Part shown: positions 25,942 through 34,463 of the stretch, in pieces
Numbering within the stretch: position 1 is the stretch's first letter
How the letters are laid out: each line of letters begins with the position of its first letter
Source: Allobosea sp.
Lineage (GTDB): Bacteria; Pseudomonadota; Alphaproteobacteria; Rhizobiales; Beijerinckiaceae
Assembly: GCF_017308075.1 (NCBI RefSeq)
Contig: NZ_JAFKFX010000029.1
Coordinates: forward strand, 1 to 64,000
Direction: 5' to 3'
DNA length: 64,000 nt
Made by a program: the position numbers and the translations under genes
The notes under the pieces: model-generated
The model's input: the letters and a program-made list of their open reading frames with translations, nothing else
Told to the model about the DNA's origin: nothing
Database searches by the model: none

Positions 25942-26682
25942 TCAGTCGATCTTGTAGTCCATCCAGGCTGCGACCATGTCGCGCAGCGCGGAGCCTTCCT
26001 GGAACTGTTCGCGGCTGCCGTCAGCCTTGTTGCGCCCCAGTTCGAGGATGTAGAGGTGGTCGGAAATCTCGGCGCAGCGACGCACGTTCTGGTCGACGAG
26101 GATGACCGTCATCCCCTCATCCGCGAAGGAGCGGATCAAGGTGTAGAACTCGCGCGAGATCTTCGGTGCCAGCATCGCCGTCGGCTCGTCGAGCAAGATG
26201 ACGGACGGCTCGAGCAGAAGTGCGCGACCGAACTCGACGAAACGCTGCTGGCCGCCGCTCATGCTGGAAACCGGATCGTTGCGCTTGTCCCTGAGAATCG
26301 GGAAACGGTCGTAGATCGCATCGATGCGCCGCCGGACGCGCGCCTTGTCGTGGCGGAACACCCAGCAGCCCAGCACGAGATTGTCCTCGACCGAGAGATC
26401 GGCGAACAGGCTGCGATGCTGCGGGACGAAGGCGACGCCTTCTCCGGCGCGGTCATGCGGCTTCTGCCGGCTGATATCGCGCCCGTGCAGGGTGACCGAG
26501 CCCGAGCGCAAGGGCAGCAGACCGAAGAAGGTCTTCAGCGCGGTCGATTTGCCGGCGCCGTTGGGGCCGATGATGCCGGTGACCTGTCCGGCCCGCGCTT
26601 CGATGCTGACCTTGTTCAGGATGGTGATGTCACCGTGATAGGCGACGGTGACGTCCTTGATGGCCATGGTGGGGCTGGACAT
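25942..26682 (-). CDS. livF: LIV-type ABC transporter ATP-binding protein LivF
   Basis: This 246-residue ATPase has Walker A GPNGAGKST, signature MSGGQQRFVEFGRAL and Walker B VILLDEPTAML. The short C-terminus without a regulatory domain is typical of LivF. It starts one base after the LivG stop, so the two ATPases are translationally coupled. With livG, livH and livM it forms the inner-membrane part of an importer for amino acids, amides or similar small acids. Confidence 0.92.
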   Translation of the reverse strand: MSSPTMAIKDVTVAYHGDITILNKVSIEARAGQVTGIIGPNGAGKSTALKTFFGLLPLRSGSVTLHGRDISRQKPHDRAGEGVAFVPQHRSLFADLSVEDNLVLGCWVFRHDKARVRRRIDAIYDRFPILRDKRNDPVSSMSGGQQRFVEFGRALLLEPSVILLDEPTAMLAPKISREFYTLIRSFADEGMTVILVDQNVRRCAEISDHLYILELGRNKADGSREQFQEGSALRDMVAAWMDYKID

Positions 26683-26683
26683 G

Positions 26684-27391
26684 TCAGGCTCCCAGATAGG
26701 CTTCGATCACAGCAGGATCGTTGCGCACCGTGTTGGCGTCCCCCTCGCAGAGCAGGGTCCCCTCGTTGAGTACGATCACATGGCCCGAAAGCTGGTAGAT
26801 CGAGGTCAGGTCGTGGGAGACCAGAACCACCGAGCAGTCGTGCTCGCGCGGCAGCTCGGCGATGATCGCGATCAGAAGCTGGGCGAGGCCGGGGTTCACG
26901 CCGGCGAAGGGCTCGTCGAGCAGGATGACCTTCGGCTTCGCGACCATGATCCGGGCGAGCTCCAGCAATTTCTGCTGTCCGCCCGACAGTTCCTCGGCGA
27001 AATTATGCCTCAGCCCGAAGAGCTGGACCTTGTTCAGCCAGTAGGAGGATGCCTCGTAGCGCTCCGCCGCGCTCAAGCCCATCTGGCCCTGCGCGACATC
27101 GAGATTGTCGAGCAGCGACAGGTGCGAGAAGACGCGCGGCACCTGGAAGGTACGCCCGATACCTCGCCGGGCGATGGTGTGGACCGGCAGGCCCCCGATC
27201 TCCTTGCCGTCGAGCCGGATGCTGCCGCTATCGGGCTGGTAGATGCCGTTGATGCAGTTCAGCATCGTGGTCTTGCCCGAGCCGTTCATGCCGATCACGC
27301 CCAGGATCGCGCGGCGCGGCAGATGGAAACCGACGCCGCGCAGCGCGGCGACGCCGCCAAAGCGCTTCTGAAGTCCTTCAACCTTCAACAT
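26684..27391 (-). CDS. livG: LIV-type ABC transporter ATP-binding protein LivG
   Basis: This 235-residue ATPase has Walker A GMNGSGKTT, signature LSGGQQKLLELARIM and Walker B VILLDEPFAGVNP, and the LivG-style C-terminus CEGDANTVRNDPAVIEAYLGA. It precedes livF and follows livH by 13 bp. The Met in place of the usual Pro of GPNG is a small variation that leaves the loop intact. Confidence 0.92.
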   Translation of the reverse strand: MLKVEGLQKRFGGVAALRGVGFHLPRRAILGVIGMNGSGKTTMLNCINGIYQPDSGSIRLDGKEIGGLPVHTIARRGIGRTFQVPRVFSHLSLLDNLDVAQGQMGLSAAERYEASSYWLNKVQLFGLRHNFAEELSGGQQKLLELARIMVAKPKVILLDEPFAGVNPGLAQLLIAIIAELPREHDCSVVLVSHDLTSIYQLSGHVIVLNEGTLLCEGDANTVRNDPAVIEAYLGA

Positions 27392-27404
27392 GACGATGCC
27401 CCGG

Positions 27405-28286
27405 TCAGCGCAGCGCCTGCCGGCCGAGCAGGCCGGTCGGGCGGACGAAGATGGTCGCGACCATCAGTACGAAGCCGCAGATCGTCGCGATCGACGGGTT
27501 GAAATAGATCGACGCGACCTGCTCGGTGACGGCGAAGAGAATGGCGCCGAGCATCGCCCCGATCGGATGGCCAAGACCGCCGAGCACGATGACGACGAAG
27601 CCGATCAGCGTGTAGTCCGCACCGACGAAAGGCGAGAAGGATGGGAAGACGAGCGCCGTCAGGATGCCGGTCACGCCGGCGAGGCCGATGCCGAGGCCGA
27701 AAGCGATCGCCGAGAGCTGTTCGACCTTGATTCCGACGATGCGCACGGCGTCGCGATTCATGATGATCGCTCGCAGAGCCTTGCCGGTATGGGTCCGGTA
27801 CAGGAAGTAGGCCAACCCGGCGACGATCATCAACGCGGCGGCGAGCGCGACCAGCCTTACGGTCGGCACGACGACCGGTCCGAACGTCAGGAAGACCGGC
27901 TCCATTTCGAAGGACAGCGAGCGGGCATCGGCGTCGAAGACGAGCAGCATCAGAGCGCCCATGGAGATCGAGACGCCGAACATCAGCAGAAGCGACGAGA
28001 TCTCGGGGTCGTCAGCCTTGGCCAAGGGCGGGATCAGCACGAAATAGAGCAGGTAGCTGACACCGAAGAACACGGCGAAGGTCAGAGGCATCGCCAGGAA
28101 GGGCTGGATGCCGAGCGCCTGCAACAGGAACCAGGCGAAATAGGCGCCCAGGATGACGAACTCGCCATGGGCGAAGTTCACGACGCGCAGCACGCCGAAT
28201 ACGATGTTCAGGCCGGCACCGATCAGACCGTAGATCACGCCCATGATCAGGCCGTTGATGATGCCTTGAAGGAGAAGTCCGCTCAC
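27405..28286 (-). CDS. livH: LIV-type ABC transporter permease LivH
   Basis: This 293-residue inner-membrane protein has about eight hydrophobic segments. Its N-terminus LLLQGIINGLIMGVIYGLIGAGLNIVFGVLRVVNFAHGEFVILGAYFAW carries the NFAHGE block diagnostic of LivH. The start is a GTG at 28286 preceded by a GGGGAAA Shine-Dalgarno-like stretch. It follows livM by 11 bp. Confidence 0.93.
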   Translation of the reverse strand: MSGLLLQGIINGLIMGVIYGLIGAGLNIVFGVLRVVNFAHGEFVILGAYFAWFLLQALGIQPFLAMPLTFAVFFGVSYLLYFVLIPPLAKADDPEISSLLLMFGVSISMGALMLLVFDADARSLSFEMEPVFLTFGPVVVPTVRLVALAAALMIVAGLAYFLYRTHTGKALRAIIMNRDAVRIVGIKVEQLSAIAFGLGIGLAGVTGILTALVFPSFSPFVGADYTLIGFVVIVLGGLGHPIGAMLGAILFAVTEQVASIYFNPSIATICGFVLMVATIFVRPTGLLGRQALR

Positions 28287-28297
28287 GATGTTTCCCC

Positions 28298-29287
28298 TCA
28301 GGCGATGAAGCGCCGCAGCTGCGGCCGCCGCTTCAGCACGGTTCCGACGATCCCGCGCGGCAGGAAGAGCATCAGCGCGATGATGACGAGACCGAGCAGG
28401 AGCAGGTTGATCAGCGGGAATTTCTGCCAGATCACATGGTCGATCCCGAGCAGCACTGCGGCGCCGACCACCGGGCCGATAATCGTGCCGAAACCGCCCG
28501 CCATCGCGTAGACGATGCTCTTCGCGGTGATCAGCACGTGGAAGGCGTATTCGGGATCGATGATATTGGTGTGCCAGGCCTCGACGCCCCCGGCGAGCGC
28601 CGGGAACAGCGCCGCAAGCAGCCAGGCCACGAGGCGGGTACGCGGCACGTCGATGCCGATGCAGGCGGCCGCTCCATCGTCGTCACGGATCGCCTTGAGC
28701 GCCTTGCCGAGCGCCGACTGCGCCAGCCAGAGCACGCTGAGCAGCGTCGCCGCCATGACGAGGAGCATGGCATAGTAGCTGGCGAAGGGGTTGTTCGAGG
28801 AGGACAGGATCAGCCCCATGCTGCCGCCGGTGATGTCGGAGGGCAGGTTGGCGATGATCAGGCGCATGATCGTGGCCAGCGCCAGACTGACGATGCCGAA
28901 ATAGACGCCCTTGAGCCGCAGCGTCGGCGCGAGCAGGAGCGCCAGGCAGATGCCGGCGACCCCGGATGCCACGAGAGCCAGCGGGATCGGCCAACCGAGG
29001 ACCTTGTAGCAGATGCCGGCCGCATAGGCGCCAACGCCGTAGAAGACGACATAGCCAAAGGGCAGGTAGCCGGTGAAACCGACCACGATGTTGAGCGCGC
29101 TCGCCATCGTGATCCACAGCATGAGGTAGAAGGCGAAGGAGGTATTGCCGGTCAGCACCGGCACGAGCGCAAGCGCCGCAATGACCGCAGCAAAGAACGC
29201 TGCCGCCATGCGCGCGCGCAGTCGCTCGCCACCCTCATCCTGTCTGCGACTGGCCTCGACCGCCGCCGCGTGATCCGCCGACTGCAT
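28298..29287 (-). CDS. livM: LIV-type ABC transporter permease LivM
   Basis: This 329-residue permease has the LivM blocks NIVVGFTGYLPFGYVVFYGVGAYAAGI, LKGVYFGIVSLALATIMR and FLPRGIVGTVLKRR. It has a hydrophilic N-terminus of about 30 residues before the first membrane segment. It is the first gene of the unit livM-livH-livG-livF-oxidoreductase-AA_synth and has its own promoter candidate at 29340-29368. Confidence 0.92.
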   Translation of the reverse strand: MQSADHAAAVEASRRQDEGGERLRARMAAAFFAAVIAALALVPVLTGNTSFAFYLMLWITMASALNIVVGFTGYLPFGYVVFYGVGAYAAGICYKVLGWPIPLALVASGVAGICLALLLAPTLRLKGVYFGIVSLALATIMRLIIANLPSDITGGSMGLILSSSNNPFASYYAMLLVMAATLLSVLWLAQSALGKALKAIRDDDGAAACIGIDVPRTRLVAWLLAALFPALAGGVEAWHTNIIDPEYAFHVLITAKSIVYAMAGGFGTIIGPVVGAAVLLGIDHVIWQKFPLINLLLLGLVIIALMLFLPRGIVGTVLKRRPQLRRFIA

Positions 29288-29339
29288 GTCACCTCCCTGA
29301 TGGCCGAGCGCGAGCTGCCCGACTCCTTATCCGGAGGCA

Positions 29340-29368
29340 TCATAACTACAGGTTACTTCCTGTGTCCA
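29340..29368 (-). promoter_or_regulatory. Promoter of the livMHGF unit overlapped by a LysR-type box
   Basis: On the minus strand TGGACA (29368-29363) and TTATGA (29345-29340) are separated by exactly 17 bp, a sigma-70-like pair 52 bp before livM. On top of it lies TAAC-TACAG-GTTA (29343-29355), a perfect T-N11-A dyad of the LysR class. A second dyad, ACAGG (29348-29352)/CCTGT (29359-29363), overlaps it. The LysR gene at 29450 is the obvious candidate regulator. Confidence 0.5.
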
Positions 29369-29449
29369 TTTTCTTTGCAGAGCCTCGGCCGAAAATTGCG
29401 CCCTTGCCCGACGAGGAGAGCCGGCCGACCCCGCGACAGGCTCCGCGGA

Positions 29450-30325
29450 TCACTGGCGGAGCAAGGCGATGAACCGCTTCGCCAACGGCCCCGGCGGCCG
29501 ATTACGGCTGTGGACAATGCTGGTCCGCAGCGAGATTTTTTCCTTGAGCGGCCGGGTCACGACGTTCAGCCAGGACAGGTTCCGCGCCGTGAACTCGTCA
29601 ACGAGCGCGACACCAACGCCTGCATCGACCAGCGCACAGGCCTGCAGGCTGTTCGTCACGTCGGCGCAGACCCGGCAGGGCAAGCCGGCCTGCTCGAAGG
29701 CGCTACTCGTGAGCATGCCGAACGGCATGCGGCTGCCGACGAGAATATGCGGATAAGGAGACAGATCCGCGAGCGATACCAACGGCTTGACGGCCAGTGG
29801 ATGATTCCGCGGAAGCGCCGCGAGCATACGCCCTTCGAACAGCGGCAGAACGGTCAGGAGCGGATGATCCGTCAACATGACCAGAAGACCAAGCTCAGCC
29901 TCGCCCTGAAGCACGCTCTCGATCATCTCCGGCACGGCGCCGGTTTCCAAGCGCACGACAATTTCGGGGTTTTCCAGCCGGAAACGCGCGATAACGCCGG
30001 GAACAATGGCGTAGGCCAGGCTGGGAATCGATGCCAGGGACAGCGCGCCGCCGCCCTCTTTCGTCAGACTGTCGGCGATATCGTTGACGCGGCGCATGAT
30101 CTTCTGCGCCTTGGCGATCTCGTCGAAAAGCAGCCGCACCTGCTCGGTCGGCTGCAACTTGCCGCGCACGCGCTCGAACAAGCTGCTGCCGAGCTGGGCC
30201 TCGATTTGCGAGAGCATCTTGCTGACGGCGGGCTGACTGACATTCAGCAGCCGGGCAGCCCCGCTCGATGACCCAGCCATGACGATGGCCCACAGGATTT
30301 CCGTCTGCCTGAAATTCAGCGCCAT
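29450..30325 (-). CDS. LysR-family transcriptional regulator (CbbR/GbpR-like)
   Basis: This 291-residue regulator begins MALNFRQTEILWAIVMAGSSSGAARLLNVSQPAVSKMLSQIEAQLGSSLFERVRGKLQPTEQ (winged HTH). The effector domain is ALSLASIPSLAYAIVPGVIARFRLENPEIVVRLETG. It sits between the livM unit (same strand, downstream) and the divergent binding-protein/amidase pair, so it can control both. A weaker LysR-like box, TTAC-TTGAC-GTTA (30340-30352), lies in its divergent gap. Confidence 0.9.
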   Translation of the reverse strand: MALNFRQTEILWAIVMAGSSSGAARLLNVSQPAVSKMLSQIEAQLGSSLFERVRGKLQPTEQVRLLFDEIAKAQKIMRRVNDIADSLTKEGGGALSLASIPSLAYAIVPGVIARFRLENPEIVVRLETGAVPEMIESVLQGEAELGLLVMLTDHPLLTVLPLFEGRMLAALPRNHPLAVKPLVSLADLSPYPHILVGSRMPFGMLTSSAFEQAGLPCRVCADVTNSLQACALVDAGVGVALVDEFTARNLSWLNVVTRPLKEKISLRTSIVHSRNRPPGPLAKRFIALLRQ

Positions 30326-30439
30326 GGCCCGCTCGCCTGTTACTTGACGTTATAGGTGGATTGGATCAGCTTGCGGATCAAGCCATGAAGGCTCGCGCCG
30401 GCGGACGCTGGCGTCACGCGATAGCAGGGAGGAATGTTC

Positions 30440-31663
30440 ATGAGGTCAACACTGTTTCGGACGGTGAGCGTCGGTGCACTTGGCGCGCTCATCATGGCCG
30501 GCGCGGCCGAGGCCGCCGAAAAGCTCCGCGTCGGCATGACCGTCTCGTCGACCGGCAGCTTCGCGCTCGCCTCGCAGTCAGGCGCACGCGGCATCGATAT
30601 CTGGGTGGACGACGTCAACAAGCGCGGCGGCATCGAGATCGGCGGCAAGAAGGTCCCGGTCGAGATCGTCAAGCTGGACGATCGCAGCGACAAGCAGATG
30701 GTCACGCGCGTCTACGAGAACCTGATCTCCGACGAGAAGGTGGATTTGGTCTTCGCGCCGTTCGGCTCGACGCTGACCGCTGCGGCCGCGACCGTGACCG
30801 AGCGTCACGGGAAATACATGATGGTCTGGTCGGCCGCCAGCAATGATCTCTATCGCCAGGGCTTCAAATATATGGTGTCCGGCACGCAGATGCCGGTGTC
30901 GGCCATCCTGCGGGCGTCGACGGAACTGGCCAAGGATCTCGGCGTCAAGAAGGTCGCGATCATCCACTCCGACGAACCCTATCCGGCCGGCGAGGCGGAA
31001 GGCGGGCGCGAGCTCGTCAAGGAGGCGGGCATGGAGCTCGTCCTGCTCGAGAAATTCCCCAAGGGACAGAAGGACTTCAGCACGATCCTGCAGAAGGTCC
31101 GCGCCAGCGGTGCCGAAGCGCTGTTCCCGGCGGCCTATGAGGGCGACCAGATCAGCATTCTGCGCCAGATGAAGCAGCTCAACATCCATTTCCCGTTCGT
31201 GTTCATGGAATATGCCTCGACGCCGCAGTTCGCGGCCGCCGTGGGCAAGGATGGCGCCTATATCTTCAGCCACACCAACTACCATCCGGCGATCAACTGG
31301 GCGGTCACGGCCGGGTTGAACCGCCAGCAGTTCGCCGACGCCTACAAGGCGAAATTCCCGAACGCCGAGTTCGCGCCGGACTATCAGACCGTCCTGGCCT
31401 ATGGCGCGGGCGTGCTGACCGAGGAAATCATCAAGAAGGCCGGGAGCACCGATGCGGCGGCCCTGAAGAAGGCCTCGCTCGATCTCTCCGACAAGGTGAC
31501 GGTCCTCGCCGGCCCCTATGCGATCGACGAGACCGGCAAGCAGCTGAAGATGCCTTTCCCGGTCCTCCAGGCGCAGACCGACGGGCGGCTCGAAACCGTC
31601 TGGCCGAAGGATGTCGCCACCGTGAAGCCGGTCTTCCCGATCCCGGCCTGGAACAAGCGCTGA
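30440..31663 (+). CDS. LIV-type ABC transporter substrate-binding protein
   Basis: This 407-residue periplasmic-binding-fold I protein has a signal peptide of about 25 residues (MRSTLFRTVSVGALGALIMAGAAEA), and the mature protein starts AEKLRVGMTVSSTGSFALASQSGARG. The ATG at 30440 lies 7-8 nt after GGGAGGA; the in-frame ATG at 30434 is too close to it. It should feed the divergent livMHGF permease/ATPases, which lack a binding protein of their own. The amidase that follows suggests an amide or N-acyl amino compound as ligand. Confidence 0.9.
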   Translation: MRSTLFRTVSVGALGALIMAGAAEAAEKLRVGMTVSSTGSFALASQSGARGIDIWVDDVNKRGGIEIGGKKVPVEIVKLDDRSDKQMVTRVYENLISDEKVDLVFAPFGSTLTAAAATVTERHGKYMMVWSAASNDLYRQGFKYMVSGTQMPVSAILRASTELAKDLGVKKVAIIHSDEPYPAGEAEGGRELVKEAGMELVLLEKFPKGQKDFSTILQKVRASGAEALFPAAYEGDQISILRQMKQLNIHFPFVFMEYASTPQFAAAVGKDGAYIFSHTNYHPAINWAVTAGLNRQQFADAYKAKFPNAEFAPDYQTVLAYGAGVLTEEIIKKAGSTDAAALKKASLDLSDKVTVLAGPYAIDETGKQLKMPFPVLQAQTDGRLETVWPKDVATVKPVFPIPAWNKR

Positions 31664-31671
31664 TCCTGAAC

Positions 31672-31708
31672 GGGACCGGCTCCGCGATGGAGCCGGTCCC
31701 CAATTTTT
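31672..31708 (+). terminator. Intrinsic terminator between binding protein and amidase
   Basis: GGGACCGGCTCC (31672-31683) and GGAGCCGGTCCC (31689-31700) form a perfect 12-bp stem with a 5-nt loop, followed by CAATTTTT. It starts 8 bp after the binding-protein stop and ends 9 bp before the amidase ATG. There is no room for a separate promoter between them. Confidence 0.85.
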
Positions 31709-31717
31709 GAGTCATTC

Positions 31718-33112
31718 ATGCCCGACCTGACCTCGGCCACGCTTTCGACGCTGGCCGCCGGCCTCGAAGCCGGAACCTATTCAAGCCGCTCCCTGACCGA
31801 ATATTATCTCGACCGCATCCGGCGGCTCGATGGAGCGCTGAACGCCTTCGCCTCGGTCGACGAGGTGGCCGCGCTCGATCTGGCCGATGCAGCCGACCGG
31901 CGTCGCGCGGCGGCCTACGGGCTGGGCCCGCTGGATGGCCTGCCGATTGCGGTCAAGGATCTCTGCGACATCAAGGGACGTGTCACCACAGCCGGTTCGC
32001 GTGTCTGGAGCGAGCGTCGCGCAGATGCGACAGCCCCGGTGGTCCAGCGCCTGATCGAGGCCGGCATGGTGGTTCTCGGCAAGACGCAGATGGTCGAATT
32101 CGCCTTTGGCGGCTGGGGAACCAACCCGCATCTCGGCACGCCGCTCAACCCGTGGGATCTGAGCGAACCGCGGATTCCGGGTGGCTCGTCGAGCGGATCC
32201 GGCGTCGCGGTGGCCGCAGGCCTCGTTCCTGCCGCGCTCGGCTCGGATACAGGCGGGTCCGTGCGAATCCCGGCTGCGGCGAATGGCGTGACCGGCCTGA
32301 AGACCTCGCGCGGCCGGATCGATCTGGCCGGCACCGTCCCGCTGTCCTCGACGCTCGACACGATCGGGTTTCTCGCCCGGACCGCCGAGGATGCGCTTCT
32401 CCTGACCCGGGCCGTCGGTGACGCCCCCCGGCATGGCGATCAGGCCAGCTGGCCCGGGACGGAACGTGCACGCCCGCTCGCAGGCATCCGCATCGCGACC
32501 ATGGACCCGCGCCATTATCCCGTGCCGGTTGCCGACGATGTCCAAACGGCAACGGAAGCGGCGATCGCAACCTTTCGCGAGCTGGGCGCCACCATCGAGA
32601 TAGCGACCGTCCCCTTCGATTTCATGCGCCTCATGCAGGCGAACGGGGTGATCATCGCCTCGGAGGCCTATGCCTATCACCGCCACCATATCGAGGATGA
32701 GGCACTCCCCTTCGGGCCAGGCGTCCGGAGCCGCGTGCTCAGCGGCAAGGCGATCTCCGCCTCGGCCTATCTCGACGCGCTGGGCTATCATCGTGAGATG
32801 CAGCTGGTCTGGCAGCGCTGGAGCAAGGAGTATCACGCGCTGCTGACGCCCTGCCTGGCGGATCCTGCCATCCCCGTGTCGGAGGTTACCGAGGACTTCT
32901 CCTCGCCCGCGGTCTTCACCCGCGCCGGAAACTTCGTCGATGCGACGGGCCTTGCCCTTCCCGCCGGCTTTTCGGGTTCCGGGCTGCCGGTCGGCATCCA
33001 GCTGCTTTCGGCCCCCGCTTCGGAGGCGTTCATTGCCCGCCTTGGCGCTGTCTTCCAGCAGGTGACGGAATGGCACAATTGCGCGCCGGATCTTTCAGCC
33101 CTCGATTCGTAG
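31718..33112 (+). CDS. Amidase (amidase signature family)
   Basis: This 464-residue hydrolase carries the full amidase signature: catalytic Lys80 in GLPIAVKDLCDIKG, the cis-Ser region PGGSSSGSGVAVAAGLVPAALGSDTGG (Ser157/158) and the nucleophile Ser181 in TGGSVRIPAA. Such enzymes hydrolyse carboxamides or N-acyl bonds to acid plus ammonia or amine. No signal peptide is visible, so it is cytoplasmic and probably acts on what the LIV importer brings in. Its transcript must read through the terminator just upstream. The final TAG is supplied by the junction with a repeat-like sequence (TAGAGCATTT). Confidence 0.92.
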   Translation: MPDLTSATLSTLAAGLEAGTYSSRSLTEYYLDRIRRLDGALNAFASVDEVAALDLADAADRRRAAAYGLGPLDGLPIAVKDLCDIKGRVTTAGSRVWSERRADATAPVVQRLIEAGMVVLGKTQMVEFAFGGWGTNPHLGTPLNPWDLSEPRIPGGSSSGSGVAVAAGLVPAALGSDTGGSVRIPAAANGVTGLKTSRGRIDLAGTVPLSSTLDTIGFLARTAEDALLLTRAVGDAPRHGDQASWPGTERARPLAGIRIATMDPRHYPVPVADDVQTATEAAIATFRELGATIEIATVPFDFMRLMQANGVIIASEAYAYHRHHIEDEALPFGPGVRSRVLSGKAISASAYLDALGYHREMQLVWQRWSKEYHALLTPCLADPAIPVSEVTEDFSSPAVFTRAGNFVDATGLALPAGFSGSGLPVGIQLLSAPASEAFIARLGAVFQQVTEWHNCAPDLSALDS

Positions 33113-33298
33113 AGCATTTCCGGGCGAAGCGGATACCGCCCCCCCTCCCCCGCGGTGGGGGCGCGGAGGCTCGCGCCGACCGCATCGGCCGGGTCCGCAC
33201 GCGGCAACTGACGATCCTCTGGTTCTCGTTCTTTTCGATGCTCTACGGAGTTGGAATTGGCCCGCTTCCGTAACAGTCGACGGAAGCGGATCAACTCC
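33111..33298. repeat. Palindromic intergenic repeat in the amidase/IclR gap
   Basis: The 380-bp gap 33113-33492 contains no convincing gene. AGAGCAT (33111-33117) and ATGCTCT (33238-33244) flank a GC-rich segment and resemble interspersed Rhizobiales repeats that begin AGAGCATTTTCGAGCGAAG. Just beyond is a strong compound hairpin: GGAGTTG (33247-33253)/CAACTCC (33292-33298) outside and CCGCTTCCGT (33262-33271)/ACGGAAGCGG (33280-33289) inside. It could terminate both convergent genes. The rest of the gap (33299-33492) shows nothing recognisable. Confidence 0.5.
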
Positions 33299-33492
33299 AT
33301 GCCGTCACTGCCGCGAGCCCCGGCGCTTCAGGATCGCCGGGGTGCAGGGCCCGCCGAGCCAGCCGACAACCACACATGTGCGGTTCGGCAGCGCAGCCGA
33401 GCCCAATGTCCGCGCATGCCATGTCAGCTATGGCGGCCCGCATCGTCCCTTCATCCGCTCCAAGCCTTCCCGAAACGGCAACCCAAGCAATA

Positions 33493-34284
33493 TCAACGCC
33501 CGAGCCGCGCGCTGATTTCGGCAGCGGCCTCCAGTACCAGCGGAAGATCGCGCGGCTTGCCATCCTGCATGACGAATTGCGGGGTCAGGGCGGTGATGCT
33601 GATGCTGCCGGCGAGTGCGCCTGCATGGTCGAAGACTGGTGCACCGAGGCCCGACAGGCCGAGCGTGTAGTCATCCACGGCGAATTCCCAGCCGCGCTGC
33701 CTGATATCGTCCGCGGCAGCCTCAAGCGCAGCCGGATCCGTCACGGTATGCACGGTGTGGCGCGGCAGCGGCCCGCTCAACACATGCGCACGCTCCTCGC
33801 GCGGCAGGAAGGCGAGCAGGACGCGTGGGCCGCCGGCGCAGTTCATGGCGATGCGGGTACCGATGGCGGACCAGGGCGTGACGATATGGAGATCGGGCCC
33901 TTTGACACGGTCGAGGCACAGGGCAAAGCCCCGAAAATACGTCCAGATGAACGAGGTCGCCCCGGTCCGTTCGGAGAGGCGGGCCAGAATCGGCGCCGCG
34001 ATATCGCGCAGGTCGCTGCCATAGCGTACGCCCGGAACGAGCAGGAGAATGCCCGGCCCAAGGGCGTAGGTCTTGGTGCTGTCGTCAAACTCGATGAACT
34101 CGGCCGTGGCGAGTGTCTGCAGCAGCCGCCGCGTGGTGCTCTTGTCGAGGCCAGTATGTCGCGTCAGCTCCGCAAGCGACAGCCGTGAGGCGGCAGGGCT
34201 GAAGGCGCGCAGAATCGCCATGGCCCGCTCGACGGCACGCACTTTGGACAGTCCGTCTCTTGCTTCCATCGCAGCCTCTTTCAC
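33493..34284 (-). CDS. IclR-family transcriptional regulator
   Basis: This 263-residue regulator has an N-terminal winged HTH (VERAMAILRAFSPAASRLSLAELTRHTGLDKSTTRRLLQTLATAEFIEFDDSTKTYALGPGI) and a C-terminal IclR effector domain (LRDIAAPILARLSERTGATSFIWTYFRGFALCLDRVKG ... LGLSGLGAPVFDHAGALAGSISITAL). It is divergent from the M20/LIV operon at 34464 and probably controls it through the dyad at 34324-34350. A start at the inner Met (MEARDGLSK) is also possible. Confidence 0.92.
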   Translation of the reverse strand: MKEAAMEARDGLSKVRAVERAMAILRAFSPAASRLSLAELTRHTGLDKSTTRRLLQTLATAEFIEFDDSTKTYALGPGILLLVPGVRYGSDLRDIAAPILARLSERTGATSFIWTYFRGFALCLDRVKGPDLHIVTPWSAIGTRIAMNCAGGPRVLLAFLPREERAHVLSGPLPRHTVHTVTDPAALEAAADDIRQRGWEFAVDDYTLGLSGLGAPVFDHAGALAGSISITALTPQFVMQDGKPRDLPLVLEAAAEISARLGR

Positions 34285-34323
34285 GACCTGTTTCGCGAAC
34301 GGGCAAGCCTGCTAATGCTCACG

Positions 34324-34387
34324 ACGACGTATCGCCTGATGATACCTCGTGACACAGCTTGACACCATCGCAAAGTGCTTTTCCTAT
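34324..34387 (+). promoter_or_regulatory. Promoter and IclR-type operator of the M20/LIV operon
   Basis: ACGACGTATC (34324-34333) and GATACCTCGT (34341-34350) form a 10-bp inverted repeat with one mismatch around a 7-nt centre. Immediately downstream lie TTGACA (34359-34364) and TCCTAT (34382-34387) with 17-bp spacing. The operator ends 8 bp before the -35, a place where an IclR protein could either activate or repress. Confidence 0.55.
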
Positions 34388-34463
34388 TGCAGCGTCGAAC
34401 CGAAGCTCGCTCATAAGAAGCGCGCCGGAAGCTCAGGCGGGCAACCTGCCAGGGCGAGGAGGG

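Noticed and set aside
28436-30271. 611-codon plus-strand frame opposite livM and LysR
   Set aside because: Antisense shadow of two clear minus-strand genes; it would also cross the livM promoter.
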